Below the pieces are notes generated by a model, which searched no databases, was not told the DNA's origin, and was given only the letters and a program-made list of their open reading frames with translations. DNA of 64,000 nucleotides from Devosia oryzisoli (GTDB taxonomy: Bacteria > Pseudomonadota > Alphaproteobacteria > Rhizobiales > Devosiaceae), in contig NZ_JACYFU010000005.1 in assembly GCF_014837245.1 (NCBI RefSeq), forward strand, positions 62,001 through 126,000, written 5' to 3'. A program made the translations under genes and the position numbers. This document shows, piece after piece, positions 46,064 through 56,102 of the stretch (the stretch's first letter is position 1; the number at the start of each line of letters is the position of its first letter).

Positions 46064-46410
46064 CTAAGCTGCCGCCAACCTGAGTTCATGTGTGTGTGAC
46101 GTCGATTGGCAGTGCGGAACATGATCCAGATCAACCTTCCGGCCACACTACCAAAACAAGGTAAGTCTTTGGTTCGCTTGCCGCCGCCACACGCCGATGC
46201 GCACTTGAGGAAAAGTGAGCAAAAAAATTGGAGAGGATCGCGCCTGATCGCCAGGCACTGGGGATCACGCGCCGAACGGCCTTGTTCGAACGATGCACAA
46301 ACCGATTGCTCGGAATGAGAAACCGCGACCTCCCACTGGAGTGCTACAGCCGGTTCCAATCTGTTGTCGCCTGCGGATAAAGTCCGGCTCAACCAAGCCT
46401 GGCGGTGGCA
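46064..46410. other. Non-coding region between two receptor genes
   Basis: 347 bases with no credible gene on either strand. Holds the FNR-type box near its left end and the terminator of the next receptor gene at its right end. The middle is more AT-rich than the neighbours. Confidence 0.55.
46121..46134 (-). promoter_or_regulatory. Candidate FNR/FixK-type box
   Basis: Read in the direction of the globin-receptor gene: TTGATCTGGATCAT, nine of ten fixed positions of TTGAT-N4-ATCAA; only the last base differs. It lies 58-71 bases upstream of the start at 46063 and 340 bases from the other flanking gene, so it points to the oxygen receptor. Confidence 0.65.
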
Positions 46411-46447
46411 AAAAAAGAAGAACCCGCCTTCTGGGGAGGCGGGTTCG
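46411..46447 (-). terminator. Terminator after the chemoreceptor gene at 46.5 kb
   Basis: On the minus strand: stem GAACCCGCCT/AGGCGGGTTC with a seven-base loop, followed by TTCTTTTTTT. Confidence 0.88.
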
Positions 46448-46471
46448 GTGTGCAGAACCGGAAGAGTTGGC

Positions 46472-48520
46472 TCAGAATTCGTCCCAATCGGCGGCGATGG
46501 CGGCGTTGCCCTGGCTGCGGTAGCGCGGGGCAGCGGGCCGGGACTGCGGCGCATCGTTCCGCTCCTGCTCGAACCGACCCTCGTCGTCGAGATGGAAGAT
46601 GTCGACGATCCGGTCGAGCTCGCTCGCCTGCGCCTCGGTCTGTTCGATGGCCGCGTTGGTCTCTTCCACCAGCGCCGCATTGTGCTGGGTCATCTCGTCC
46701 ATGGTGCGGACGGCCGCCGAAACCTCTTCGATGGCCGAGGCCTGGTCGCGGCTGTCCCGCGCGATCGCCTCCAGCGAGCCGGTGTTTTCCCGGATCGCGA
46801 TGAGCATCGCGGTGAGCTTGCTGGCCGCTTCCGAGACGAGGCGCGAACCCGATCCCACCTCGCCCGCACTCTGCTCGATGAGGGCCTTGACGTCCGCCGA
46901 GGCCTGCGCTGCCGATTGCGCCAACCGTCGCACTTCGACGGCAACCACCGCAAAGCCCTTGCCCGCTTCACCGGCGCGCGCCGCTTCGACCGAGGCATTG
47001 AGCGCCAGAAGATTGGTCTGGAAGGCAATGTCGTCGATGAGGCCGATGATGTTGGAGATCTTGGACGAAGACGCTGTGATCCGCTCCATGGCTTCCGTCG
47101 CGGCAGTCATCACGGCGCCGCCCTCTTCGGCCGTCCGCGTCGCACTGGCTGCACTGGCGCTGGCCTCGTGCGCAAGCTCGGCGTTCTTGAGGACGGTGGC
47201 GGAGAGCTGCTCCATGGCCGCAGAGGTTTCCTCGATGGTTGCGGCCTGGCGCGTGGTGCGTTCCGAGAGGTCGTTGGCACCGGCCAGGATCTCCCCCGTG
47301 GCGGTCTTGAGAGTGCGCGAGGTGTGGCGCAATTGCCCGACCACATCGGTGAGCTTGTCCGCCACCGCGTTGACGTCGGCCTTGAGGTGGGCAAAGGCGC
47401 CGGAATAGTCGCCGGTGACGCGAGGGGTGAGGTCGGTATTGGCCATGGCCCCCAGCACCGCACCCAGTTCGGTGACGCCGCGGTTGAACGTGCCGACGAG
47501 GTTGTTGACGCTGTCGGCCAGCGCATTGAGTTCGGCGTCGGGAAAATTGTCTTCGACCTGCCGCGTGAAATCACCGGCCACGGCTGCGTCCACCACTTCG
47601 CCGAATGCCGTCTGCAACTGCGCCATCATGCGCCGGCGTTCGTCCTGCTCGGCGATGATGCGGGCCGCTTCGGCTTCGGTCATTTCGCTGACGCGCTGAC
47701 CGTTCTGGCGGAACACTTCCACGGCTCGGGCCATGCCGCCCACCTCGTTGCCCCATCCGGTATAGGGCACTTCAGTGCCGTATTTCCCCTCGGCGATGGC
47801 ATCCATGGCTTGCGCCAGCCTGGGGATCGGCCGGCTAATGAGACGCGAGGCGACAAAGCCCAGGGCAGAAAGGGCAATGGTCGTCACGAGGCCGACGATG
47901 GCAATGAGGCTAAGGACCTTGTTGGCGGTCGCCTCGACCGCGCTGATGGGCGTGCCCACCATGATCGCGCCCATCAATTCGCCGCTCATCTTGACGATCG
48001 GCTGCATGGCCACGAAGAAGTCGTCACCATCCACCGGGAAGCGGCCCACATACATCTGCCCTTCGGCGAGCTTGTTGAAGGCCTCGCTGCCGGCGGGAAT
48101 GACGAGATCCGTCAGCGGCGTCTCGCCATCACTGGCCACAAGACTGGTCGTCTTGACCTGCATGTCGCCGGCTGCCGCGTCCATCACGAAGATGGCCGCC
48201 TCGTCCTTGGTCACGCGGGTGACGGAATCGATGATGTCCGTGTCGTAGAAGGGCGGGATGGCCCAGCTCTGGAACGAGCCCATGGTGCCGTCTTCGTTCC
48301 AGCTGAGGACAGATCCGGAGATGCGCCGCTCCAGGATCGTGGCGGCGACGCCGACATTGGTCTGCTCGCGCACCTCGCTCTCGGCGATGGATTGCTGTCG
48401 CAGGTTGAAATAGATGGCGCCCGAAACGGCGGCGATCGAACCGATGATGGCGATCATGACCAGGACCATGATGGCCGTGGTCATGCGGATGTTCCCCAGG
48501 AACTGGCTGAGCTTTGGCAT
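46472..48520 (-). CDS. Cache-type transmembrane chemoreceptor 1
   Basis: 682 residues from the ATG at 48520 (GGGGG five bases upstream). Membrane helix at about 15-37, a periplasmic sensor of the single-Cache type (residues 40-190; [46 protein letters not shown]), a second helix, HAMP, and the MCP domain. Ends AADWDEF, a CheR/CheB tether. Its sensor shares layout and motifs with the neighbour at 48.7-50.7 kb, so the two arose by duplication. Ligand unknown. Confidence 0.9.
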   Translation of the reverse strand: MPKLSQFLGNIRMTTAIMVLVMIAIIGSIAAVSGAIYFNLRQQSIAESEVREQTNVGVAATILERRISGSVLSWNEDGTMGSFQSWAIPPFYDTDIIDSVTRVTKDEAAIFVMDAAAGDMQVKTTSLVASDGETPLTDLVIPAGSEAFNKLAEGQMYVGRFPVDGDDFFVAMQPIVKMSGELMGAIMVGTPISAVEATANKVLSLIAIVGLVTTIALSALGFVASRLISRPIPRLAQAMDAIAEGKYGTEVPYTGWGNEVGGMARAVEVFRQNGQRVSEMTEAEAARIIAEQDERRRMMAQLQTAFGEVVDAAVAGDFTRQVEDNFPDAELNALADSVNNLVGTFNRGVTELGAVLGAMANTDLTPRVTGDYSGAFAHLKADVNAVADKLTDVVGQLRHTSRTLKTATGEILAGANDLSERTTRQAATIEETSAAMEQLSATVLKNAELAHEASASAASATRTAEEGGAVMTAATEAMERITASSSKISNIIGLIDDIAFQTNLLALNASVEAARAGEAGKGFAVVAVEVRRLAQSAAQASADVKALIEQSAGEVGSGSRLVSEAASKLTAMLIAIRENTGSLEAIARDSRDQASAIEEVSAAVRTMDEMTQHNAALVEETNAAIEQTEAQASELDRIVDIFHLDDEGRFEQERNDAPQSRPAAPRYRSQGNAAIAADWDEF

Positions 48521-48567
48521 AATACCCCCATGCCCACTGGTGGGCCTTGGGAAAACGCTAGGCAAAA

Positions 48568-48587
48568 GCAGTTAATCGAGTGTTGTC
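48568..48587 (-). promoter_or_regulatory. Conserved element upstream of chemoreceptor 1
   Basis: 15 of 20 bases match 50790-50809, at a similar place ahead of the neighbouring receptor gene. Both contain GTTAAT followed by GTT seven to eight bases on. It resembles a degenerate CtrA site (TTAA-N7-TTxx) but the match is partial. Confidence 0.4.
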
Positions 48588-48660
48588 CAAGAGCAGCTCG
48601 AAATCGTTTGCGGACGGATTTAATGCAAGATTCGCATCTTTTTCCAGAAATCGGGCGAAA

Positions 48661-50733
48661 TCAGAACTCGCTCCAGTCTAGATCCACTGCTGCATTGCCC
48701 TGTGTGAGATAGGCGCGGGCAGCCTGTCCTGAGGCCGGTCGCGGTGCCGGTCGCGCGGCGGAACGAGCGGCCTGCTGGTGACCTCTCGCAGCGGGCTTCA
48801 TCTCGGCAACCTCGAACACATCGACAATGCTGTCGAGTTCGGTGGCCTGCCCTTCGGTCTGCTCGATGGCGGCGTTCATCTGCTCGACCAGGGCCGCATT
48901 GTGCTGGGTCATCTCGTCCATGGTGCGCACGGCCGTGTTCACCTCCTCGATGGAGGCGGCCTGTTCGCGGCTTTCGCGGGCGATGGTGCTCATCAGGTCG
49001 TTGGAAATACGCGCGGCATCGAGAATGGCCTGCAGCTTGTGCGCCGCGTCCTCGACCAGGCGCGAGCCGCCCCGCACCTCGTCCGCGCTTTGCTCGATCA
49101 GCGCCTTGACGTCGGCCGAGGCGCTGGCCGCGCTCTGCGCCAGGCGCCGCACCTCCACGGCAACCACCGCGAACCCCTTGCCGGCCTCGCCCGCGCGCGC
49201 CGCTTCCACCGAGGCGTTGAGCGCCAGGAGGTTGGTCTGGAAGGCGATGTCGTCGATCAGCCCGATGATGTTGGAAATCTTGCCCGAGGAGGTGGTGATC
49301 TTGCCCATGGCATCGGTCGCCTGCGCCATCACCGCGCCACCGTCCTCGGCGGTTGCGGTCACCGTGGCTGCGCTCCGGCTGGCAGCCTGCGCCCGTTCGG
49401 CATTGCCCAGAACGGTCGCCGCAAGCTGCTCCATGGTCGCCGAGGTTTCCTCGATGGTGGCCGCCTGGCGCGTGGTGCGCTCGGAGAGATCATTGGCGCC
49501 CGAGAGGATTTCGCCCGTCGCCGTCTTGATGGTGCGCGAGGTGGCGCGCAATTGCCCGACCACATCGCTCAGCTTGTCCGCCACGGCGTTGGTGTCGGCC
49601 TTGAGCTGGGCGAAGGCGCCGCGGTAGGCGCCCTCCATGCGCCGCGTCAAATCCGTGTTGGCCAGTGCCCCAAGCACCTGGCCGACCTCCGAAATGCCCC
49701 GGTCGACCGTCTCGACCAGATTGTTGACGCTGCCTGATAGCGCATTGAGCTCGGGATCGGGGAAGTCCACGCTGACACGCCGGCTGAAGTCGCCGTCCAC
49801 GGCGGCGTCCACCACGGCACCGAAGGCATTCTGCAGCTCTGCCATCATGCGCTTGCGCTCGTCCTGCTCGGCGATGATGCGGGCCGCCTCGGCCTCCGTC
49901 ATCTGGCTGACCCTGAGGCCGTTTTCGCGGAACACTTCCACCGCGCGGGCCATGGCGCCGATCTCGTTGCCCCGGTCGACGAACGGCACTTCGGTGTCGT
50001 ACCGCCCCTCGGCGATGGCATCCATCGCTTCGGCCAGGTGGGGGATCGGCCGAGTCAGCGCCCGCGAGCCGAAGAGGCTCACGGCACCCAGGATCAGGAG
50101 AATGGCGCCGCCCATGATCGCCATGCCGGGAATGGCCGCGTTTGCCGCCGCCAGCGCACCTGACCCGTCGATGCCGACGAAGAAAGCGCCCAGGAGCGTG
50201 TTGTCCAGCTTGTAAATCGGCTGGAAGGCGCCGGTCAGCTGCTGCCCGGCGAGGTCAATCTCCCCCGACCAGCGCTCGCCGGCGGCAATGGCGGTCGCGG
50301 CGGGGCTGGCGGGATGGAGCGCGAACTCGCTCACCCGGGCCCCGTCCTCGCCCTCGAAACTGGTGGTCTTGGCCGTCAGTTGACCAGTGGCGGGATCAAG
50401 CGCGAAGACCGCCGTCTCGCCGCCCGTGATGCGGGTGACCGAGTCGACGGCGCTGGTGTCGTAGAAGAAGGGAATGGCATAGGTCTGGAAGCTGGCGACG
50501 TCGTTGTTTTCGCCCCAGTTCACGATCGAGCCATTGATGCGCTTTTCGTAGATGGTGGCGGCGGTCTTGAGATCGGCATTGACCTGCGTCGTGACCTGCC
50601 GCGTCACCTGATCGCGCAGCGCCATGTAGTTGCTCACCGAAAAGGCGGCGATGGTGACGCAGATACTCCCCAGCACCAGCCCGGCAATCGCCGTCGTCAA
50701 CCGGATATTGCCCAGCCCCAAGGAAAACCGCAT
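48661..50733 (-). CDS. Cache-type transmembrane chemoreceptor 2
   Basis: 690 residues. Membrane helix at about 12-35, periplasmic Cache-type sensor ([58 protein letters not shown]), second helix around 195-220, HAMP and MCP domain. Ends LDWSEF. Sensor clearly related to receptor 1 but diverged, especially in the C-terminal half, which suggests a change of ligand after duplication. A terminator-like hairpin separates it from receptor 3. Confidence 0.9.
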   Translation of the reverse strand: MRFSLGLGNIRLTTAIAGLVLGSICVTIAAFSVSNYMALRDQVTRQVTTQVNADLKTAATIYEKRINGSIVNWGENNDVASFQTYAIPFFYDTSAVDSVTRITGGETAVFALDPATGQLTAKTTSFEGEDGARVSEFALHPASPAATAIAAGERWSGEIDLAGQQLTGAFQPIYKLDNTLLGAFFVGIDGSGALAAANAAIPGMAIMGGAILLILGAVSLFGSRALTRPIPHLAEAMDAIAEGRYDTEVPFVDRGNEIGAMARAVEVFRENGLRVSQMTEAEAARIIAEQDERKRMMAELQNAFGAVVDAAVDGDFSRRVSVDFPDPELNALSGSVNNLVETVDRGISEVGQVLGALANTDLTRRMEGAYRGAFAQLKADTNAVADKLSDVVGQLRATSRTIKTATGEILSGANDLSERTTRQAATIEETSATMEQLAATVLGNAERAQAASRSAATVTATAEDGGAVMAQATDAMGKITTSSGKISNIIGLIDDIAFQTNLLALNASVEAARAGEAGKGFAVVAVEVRRLAQSAASASADVKALIEQSADEVRGGSRLVEDAAHKLQAILDAARISNDLMSTIARESREQAASIEEVNTAVRTMDEMTQHNAALVEQMNAAIEQTEGQATELDSIVDVFEVAEMKPAARGHQQAARSAARPAPRPASGQAARAYLTQGNAAVDLDWSEF

Positions 50734-50789
50734 CGCACTTCACCCTCGCCGGGGCGCCCCTCTACTCGTCGGGCGCATCCTAGCGAGAG

Positions 50790-50809
50790 GCGGTTAATGG
50801 ACGGTTTTC
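50790..50809 (-). promoter_or_regulatory. Conserved element upstream of chemoreceptor 2
   Basis: Partner of the element at 48568-48587 (15 of 20 bases identical), 57-76 bases upstream of the start codon. A looser TTAA-N7-TTAC occurs at 53538-53552 upstream of receptor 3. Confidence 0.4.
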
Positions 50810-50840
50810 TTGTATGGAAGACCAACATGCTGTCAGAAAA

Positions 50841-50867
50841 CAAAAAAGGCGCCAGACGGCGCCTTTT
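50841..50867. terminator. Bidirectional terminator after chemoreceptor 3
   Basis: Stem AAAAGGCGCC/GGCGCCTTTT with AGAC loop and A- and T-runs on both sides; functions for the minus-strand gene ending at 50890. Confidence 0.88.
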
Positions 50868-50889
50868 GCTTGAGCGGAAGAAGGCGACG

Positions 50890-53415
50890 TCAGAACTCGT
50901 TCCAGTCAGCATCCACGGCCGCATTGCCGTGACTGAGATAGGACTTGGCGGCGGTCTTGAGCTTTTGCTGCAGGCCGCGGGCCCCATCGACAAAGCTCCT
51001 TGCAGGCTTGGCCTGTGCGGGGGCAGCGGGGGCGCTGGCCTTGTCTTCGCCGCCGATGGCGAAGATGTCGACGATGCCGTCGAGCTGGGTGGCCTGCGCC
51101 TCGGTCTGCTCGATGGCCGCGTTCATCTCCTCGACCAGCGCCGCGTTGTGCTGGGTCATCTCGTCCATGGTGCGCACGGCCGTGTTGACCTCGTCGATGG
51201 CTGACGCCTGTTCGCGGCTCTTGAGGGCGATGTCATTCATGAGCTCGCTGGAAGAGCGAGCGGCCAGAAGCATGGCTTCGAGCTTGGAGGCCGCATCAGA
51301 CACGAGCTTGGAGCCGTCCTTGACCTGACCCGCGCTCTGCTCGATGAGGGCCTTGACGTCCGAAGAGGCGCTGGCCGCACTCTGCGCCAGGCGCCGCACT
51401 TCAACGGCCACCACGGCAAAGCCCTTGCCCGCCTCGCCGGCGCGCGCCGCTTCCACCGAGGCGTTGAGGGCCAAGAGGTTGGTCTGGAAGGCGATGTCGT
51501 CGATGAGGCCGATGATGTTGGAAATCTTGCCCGACGATACGGTGATCCGCTCCATGGCTACGGTCGCCTGGTTCATCACCACGCCGCCTTCTTCGGCCGT
51601 GCGGGTGACGCCGGTGGCCACACCACTGGCTTCGCGCGCCTGGTCGGCATTCTTGGCGACGATCGCTGCAAGCTGTTCCATGGCGGCCGAGGTTTCCTCG
51701 ATGGTTGCCGCCTGCTTGGTGGTGCGTTCGGAAAGATCGTTGGCGCCGGACAGGATCTCGTTGGTCGCCGTCTTGAGCGTGCGCGAGGTCTGCCGCAGCT
51801 GGCCCACGATGTCGCTCAGCTTGTCGGCCACCGCGTTGGTGTCGGCCTTGAGGCGCGCGAAGGCGCCGCGATAGTCCCCATGCATGCGCTTGGTGAGGTC
51901 TGTGTCGGCCAGGGCCGACAGCACGGCGCCGGTTTCGCTGACGCCGCGATCCACCGTCTCGACCAGCTCGTTGACCGAGCGGGCCAGCGTGTTGAGCTCG
52001 TCGTCGGGGAACTCGGTTTCGACCCGGCGCGAGAAATCACCCTCGATGGCGGCATCAACGACGGCGCCGAAGGCGCGCTGCAGATCCTGCATCATGGCCG
52101 CACGCTCGGCCTGAGTGGCCACGATCCGGGCGGCTTCAGCCTCGGTCATTTCGTGCACCTTGAGGCCGTTCTCGCGGAACACTTCCACGGTCCGCGCCAT
52201 GGCGCCGACCTCGTCGTGGCGCTGTCCGCCTTCGACCTCCACGCTGAGATCGCCATCGGCAAGTTTCTGCATGGTGCCGGTAAGACGCGACAGCGGCCGG
52301 CTGATCGAGCGCGCAAAGAGCACACCCACCACGGCCGCCAGCGCCAGAAGGCCACCGCCGACCAGAAGCGTCATGTTGCGCATCTCGACGATGGGGGCAT
52401 AGGCCTCCTGTTCGGGCTGCACCGCAACCACGGCCCAGTGCACGTCGCCCACGGTGACTGGAGCGGCGCGCACGACCATGCGGTCGCCGCGATAGTCGGT
52501 GCTGATCCCTTCGCCCGTTTCGCCGCTGAAGGCGCCGCTGACAACATCGGAGGTGAGGCTGGTCTTGAGCACGTCCTCTTCTTCGGTGCGCGGCGATTCC
52601 GAGCGGAGGAGGCCATCCTGGCCCACCACCACCACTTCGCCGCTCCGCCCGAGGCCGGAGAGGTTCGAGACCCTGGCGCTCAGCGTTGCCGGCGAAATGG
52701 CGAGGACCATGACGCCGCTGGCCGTGTCACCATCAAAGACCGGCATGGCCACGAAACTTTCCGCGGCACCTGCGGGTCCATAGACGGAAAAGTCGACGAT
52801 CGTCGCTTCCCCGGCTGGCAGTTCCTTGGCCGCCGCAAAGGCAGCGCCCAGACCGGAGGACTTGAGGGTCTCGTCGGTGAGCACGTTGAGAGCGAAGTCG
52901 GTGTTCTTGGCCACCGAATAGACGACATCGCCTTCGGCACTGAGCAGCAGGACATCGCTATAGCCGCGCTCGAGCATCAGGGTCCGGAAACCGGGATGGT
53001 AGCGCTTGTGTGGCGCGTCATAGGTTGCGCCCTTGCCATTGGCGCTATCAAGGGCCGCGCGATCTTCGGGATTGGGATTGTCGGTGATGTAGGCGGTCTG
53101 CAGTTGCGCTGCGGCGCGATCGCCCAGGCCCATGCGCAATTCGCCAAGCGCACGGGTGAGGTTCTTCATGGCGGTGACGGTGTCGGATCGTTCCACGAAC
53201 AGCCGCAGGTCCACCTCGGCGCTCTCATAATAGTCGGTGACGAATTCCGCGGCCGTCGTCAGCGCTGCCTGCATCGACACGTCCCGCTGCTCGCGCACCG
53301 TCGACAGGCCGATGAAATAGCTGGCGATGCCCACGCCGGCGCTGACCACCAGCGCCGAGCCCACCAGCGCAAGTGGCAGCTTCTGCGCAATCTGCAGCTT
53401 CGGAAAAAACCCCAT
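50890..53415 (-). CDS. Double-Cache transmembrane chemoreceptor 3
   Basis: 841 residues from the ATG at 53415, the largest receptor here. Membrane helix at about 12-36, a long periplasmic part of about 330 residues with the layout of a double Cache (dCache) domain ([30 protein letters not shown], then [16 protein letters not shown] and [15 protein letters not shown]), a second helix, HAMP and MCP domain. Ends DADWNEF. dCache sensors commonly bind amino acids, amines or organic acids; the ligand motif is not clear enough to choose. Confidence 0.92.
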   Translation of the reverse strand: MGFFPKLQIAQKLPLALVGSALVVSAGVGIASYFIGLSTVREQRDVSMQAALTTAAEFVTDYYESAEVDLRLFVERSDTVTAMKNLTRALGELRMGLGDRAAAQLQTAYITDNPNPEDRAALDSANGKGATYDAPHKRYHPGFRTLMLERGYSDVLLLSAEGDVVYSVAKNTDFALNVLTDETLKSSGLGAAFAAAKELPAGEATIVDFSVYGPAGAAESFVAMPVFDGDTASGVMVLAISPATLSARVSNLSGLGRSGEVVVVGQDGLLRSESPRTEEEDVLKTSLTSDVVSGAFSGETGEGISTDYRGDRMVVRAAPVTVGDVHWAVVAVQPEQEAYAPIVEMRNMTLLVGGGLLALAAVVGVLFARSISRPLSRLTGTMQKLADGDLSVEVEGGQRHDEVGAMARTVEVFRENGLKVHEMTEAEAARIVATQAERAAMMQDLQRAFGAVVDAAIEGDFSRRVETEFPDDELNTLARSVNELVETVDRGVSETGAVLSALADTDLTKRMHGDYRGAFARLKADTNAVADKLSDIVGQLRQTSRTLKTATNEILSGANDLSERTTKQAATIEETSAAMEQLAAIVAKNADQAREASGVATGVTRTAEEGGVVMNQATVAMERITVSSGKISNIIGLIDDIAFQTNLLALNASVEAARAGEAGKGFAVVAVEVRRLAQSAASASSDVKALIEQSAGQVKDGSKLVSDAASKLEAMLLAARSSSELMNDIALKSREQASAIDEVNTAVRTMDEMTQHNAALVEEMNAAIEQTEAQATQLDGIVDIFAIGGEDKASAPAAPAQAKPARSFVDGARGLQQKLKTAAKSYLSHGNAAVDADWNEF

Positions 53416-53604
53416 GGAACTTCTGCTCCCCCTAACGCCCTTCCGGCGATGCGCACGTGTGCAGGGATCATCCTGCCCCTCGTGCAGCGCCATCATCCGG
53501 CCAAAAACTCAACCGGCAAACGATACAGGAGCGGGCATTAACCACTCCTTACGCGGGGAGCGCTTCCAGCTTCGGTTGCATGACAAACGTGCATCATGCC
53601 CAAA

Positions 53605-53634
53605 ATGAAAGCACCCCGGACGGAGCCGGGGTGC
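53605..53634 (-). terminator. Terminator after the second cheY
   Basis: On the minus strand: nine-base stem GCACCCCGG/CCGGGGTGC, loop CTCCGT, then TTTCATTTT. Confidence 0.75.
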
Positions 53635-53659
53635 ATTGGACGTCCTGTTCAGGGCCGGC

Positions 53660-54049
53660 TCAGGTCAAGGCGCCGATCACCGCCTCGATGCGCTTTTTCA
53701 TGGTCGAGGCGTCGAATGGCTTGATGATGTAGTTGTTGACGCCGAACGAGATGGCCTCTTTCACTTGCTCCTTGTCGGAGCGGCCGGTGGCCATGATGAA
53801 CGGCATGTTCTGCGTGCGCGGATGCTTGCGGATGACCTTGAGCAGCGTCAATCCGTCGATGTCTTCCATGTTCCAGTCGGAAATGATCAGGTCGACATTG
53901 GATTTTTCGAGCTTGCCCAAGGCGTCGCGGCCCGACTTGGCCTCGATGATGTCCTTGAACCCGAGCTGGTTGAGGATGTACTTGCAGATGCCACGCATGG
54001 ACTGCTGGTCATCGACGACGAGAACGCTGACAGCACTGGCTTTTGGCAT
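53660..54049 (-). CDS. CheY response regulator (CheY2-like)
   Basis: 129 residues. D13/D14 acidic pair, phospho-acceptor D58 in IISDWNMEDIDG, T88 in MATGR and K110 in YIIKPF: an active CheY. The style resembles the motor-binding CheY2 of rhizobia. Last gene of the che block before the receptor array. The other CheY lies next to cheA at 63.4 kb, as in the two-CheY systems where one binds the motor and the other drains phosphate; which does which here is inferred. Confidence 0.92.
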   Translation of the reverse strand: MPKASAVSVLVVDDQQSMRGICKYILNQLGFKDIIEAKSGRDALGKLEKSNVDLIISDWNMEDIDGLTLLKVIRKHPRTQNMPFIMATGRSDKEQVKEAISFGVNNYIIKPFDASTMKKRIEAVIGALT

Positions 54050-54163
54050 GGTATTCTGACCTTCTTAGCGCCCGGGAGCTTTCTGGCCCCCGTTAATTAG
54101 GGAAAACACTAGGGCCGAGGGGTTACAAATCTCTCAATCCCGACCCAAGCTTTGCACACGGGT

Positions 54164-55222
54164 TCAGGCCGCGCTCTTGAGCCGGACCAGGGCGTTGGCC
54201 AGCCGGGCCGCGATCTGGTCGATCGGCGCCTGCTCCACCACCGCCCCTTCCTCGAAGGCGACACGCGGCATGCCATAGACCAGCGCGGTCGCCTGGTTCT
54301 GGCCGATCGTGTATGCCCCCGCCTCGCGCATGAGTTTGAGCCCCCGCGCGCCGTCACGTCCCATGCCGGTGAGAATGGCGCCCACCGCCATCGGGCCCAC
54401 CGAGCGGGCCACGGATTCGAAAAGGACATCGACGCTGGGGCGGTGACCGCTTTCGAGGCCATCCTGCCCCAAGCGGCACTTGAGCTGGCCCGAAAGACGC
54501 TCCACCCGGAGGTGGTGATCGCCGCGCGCGACATAGGCATGGCCGGCCTGCAGCACCATGCGGTCCTCCGCCTCCACGACAGTGAGGACACACAGCTCAT
54601 CGAGCCGCGCTGCAAACCGGCTGGTGAACCCGGCCGGCATGTGCTGCGTGATGACGATCGGCGGGCAATCTGCCGGCAGGCTCGAGAGCACCTCGCGGAT
54701 CGCTTCGACGCCACCGGTGGAGGCGCCAATGGCGATGAGCGCGCCCTCGGGGGCGGCGGCGGTGCGGATCGGCACCTTGGTCGTCGCGGTCGCTTCAGCC
54801 CGGCTGACGGAGCGCCCGCGGACGTCGGACCGGGCGGCGGCGCGAATCTTGTCGCGCAGCGAGGCTCCGAACCCCTCGAGGCCGCCGGCCAGATCGGCGT
54901 TAGGCTTGGCCACGAAATCCACCGCGCCCAGTTCGAGGGCCAGGAGCGTCTCGCTCGCGCCCCTCGTGGTCAGCGTCGACACCATCACGACCGGCGTGGG
55001 CCTGAGGCGCATCAGGCGCTCCAAGAAGGCGAGGCCGTTCATGTTGGGCATTTCGATGTCGAGCGTCACGACGTCGGGGTTGAGTTGCTTGATCTTTTCG
55101 CGCGCGTCGATCGGATCGACGGCGGTGCCGATGACGTTGATGTCGCTCTCGCGGGCCAGCACGCGCGCCAGCACCTCGCGGATAAGCGCCGAGTCATCGA
55201 CCACGAGGACCTTGATTGTCAT
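54164..55222 (-). CDS. cheB: Chemotaxis methylesterase/deamidase CheB
   Basis: 352 residues. N-terminal receiver with D10/D11 and phospho-acceptor D55; C-terminal esterase with the triad S168 (GASTGG), H194 (TQHMP) and D290 (GMGRDG). It removes methyl groups from chemoreceptors and is activated by CheA. The ATG overlaps the cheR stop (ATGA at 55219). Confidence 0.96.
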   Translation of the reverse strand: MTIKVLVVDDSALIREVLARVLARESDINVIGTAVDPIDAREKIKQLNPDVVTLDIEMPNMNGLAFLERLMRLRPTPVVMVSTLTTRGASETLLALELGAVDFVAKPNADLAGGLEGFGASLRDKIRAAARSDVRGRSVSRAEATATTKVPIRTAAAPEGALIAIGASTGGVEAIREVLSSLPADCPPIVITQHMPAGFTSRFAARLDELCVLTVVEAEDRMVLQAGHAYVARGDHHLRVERLSGQLKCRLGQDGLESGHRPSVDVLFESVARSVGPMAVGAILTGMGRDGARGLKLMREAGAYTIGQNQATALVYGMPRVAFEEGAVVEQAPIDQIAARLANALVRLKSAA

Positions 55223-56067
55223 GCTGCTGCTCGTTTGTTGCCGGGCTCACGCGCTTGGTAAATCGTCTTGCCCACCAGCCGGAGCGCATCGCCGCCGGTG
55301 CCCACGTTTTCCGAGTGGCCGATATAGAGGAAAGCCCGCGGCGCCAGCAGCGATCCCAGCCGCCCGAAGAGGGCACCCTGCGTCGGCTTGTCGAAATAGA
55401 TGGCGACGTTGCGGCAGAAGATGGCGTCGAACGGTCCCTTCATCGGCCAGGGCGTGCCGATGAGATTGAGGGGCTTGAAGGACACGAGGTCGCGCACCGC
55501 TGCCGGGACCCGCACCGTGCCGTCTGCCAGCTTTTCGAAGGGTTCTGCCCGCTCCGGCGACAGGCCGTTGAGTTCACTGCCAGGATAGACCCCGCCAGCC
55601 GCCTTGGCGATGACGGCCGTGTCGATGTCGGTGGCAAGGATCCTGAAGTCCCAGCGCCTGAGTTCGGGAATGGCCGCGAGCAGATCCATGCCGATCGTGT
55701 ACGGCTCCTGCCCCGTCGAACAGCCGGCAGACCAGATGCGCAGGCGCTGGCCGCGCGGCTGGCTCGCCACCAACTGGGCCACGTAGCCGCGCAGATGCTC
55801 GAAGTGATGATCTTCGCGATAAAAGCGGGTGAGGTTGGTGGTCAGCGCGTTGACGAAGGCCTGGCCGTCTGCGGCGGACGCCCCGCGCTCGAGGTGGTCC
55901 ACATAGGCATCGAAACTGGACAGGCCCAGCGTGCGCACGATCTTGCTCAGGCGCGAAACGACCAGGGTCCGCTTGGCGTCGCTGAGAGAAATGCCGGCGA
56001 CGGCGTAGACGCGCGCCTTGATCCGCGAAAACTCGCGCTCGCTAAGGGAAAACTCTCCCTGATCCAT
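55219..56067 (-). CDS. cheR: Chemotaxis methyltransferase CheR
   Basis: 282 residues from the ATG at 56067 (GGGGGCAG upstream); a longer start at 56106 is less likely. CheR N-domain (RIKARVYAVAGISLSDAKRTLV) and SAM-binding core SAGCSTGQEPYTIGMDL, with Q where many have E. Methylates receptor glutamates. The five receptors with xWxxF tails in this window would be its tethered substrates. Confidence 0.95.
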   Translation of the reverse strand: MDQGEFSLSEREFSRIKARVYAVAGISLSDAKRTLVVSRLSKIVRTLGLSSFDAYVDHLERGASAADGQAFVNALTTNLTRFYREDHHFEHLRGYVAQLVASQPRGQRLRIWSAGCSTGQEPYTIGMDLLAAIPELRRWDFRILATDIDTAVIAKAAGGVYPGSELNGLSPERAEPFEKLADGTVRVPAAVRDLVSFKPLNLIGTPWPMKGPFDAIFCRNVAIYFDKPTQGALFGRLGSLLAPRAFLYIGHSENVGTGGDALRLVGKTIYQAREPGNKRAAA

Positions 56068-56102
56068 TCTGCCCCCTAGCTTGCCGGCGCCTTCTGCCCC
56101 GG

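Noticed and set aside
46104..46119. Possible sigma-54 promoter (TTGGCA...) before the globin receptor
   Set aside because: TGGCA is present but the -12 TTGC element is missing at the required spacing.
46364..48712. 782-codon plus-strand open frame opposite a chemoreceptor gene
   Set aside because: Antisense of a convincing MCP; composition reflects codon bias. The same holds for 44360-46099, 48778-49737 and 51880-53541.
51337..51530. Near-identical MCP signalling tips as a possible assembly misjoin
   Set aside because: The five receptors differ clearly on both sides of the conserved tip, so collapsed or duplicated assembly is not indicated, although long-read support would settle it.
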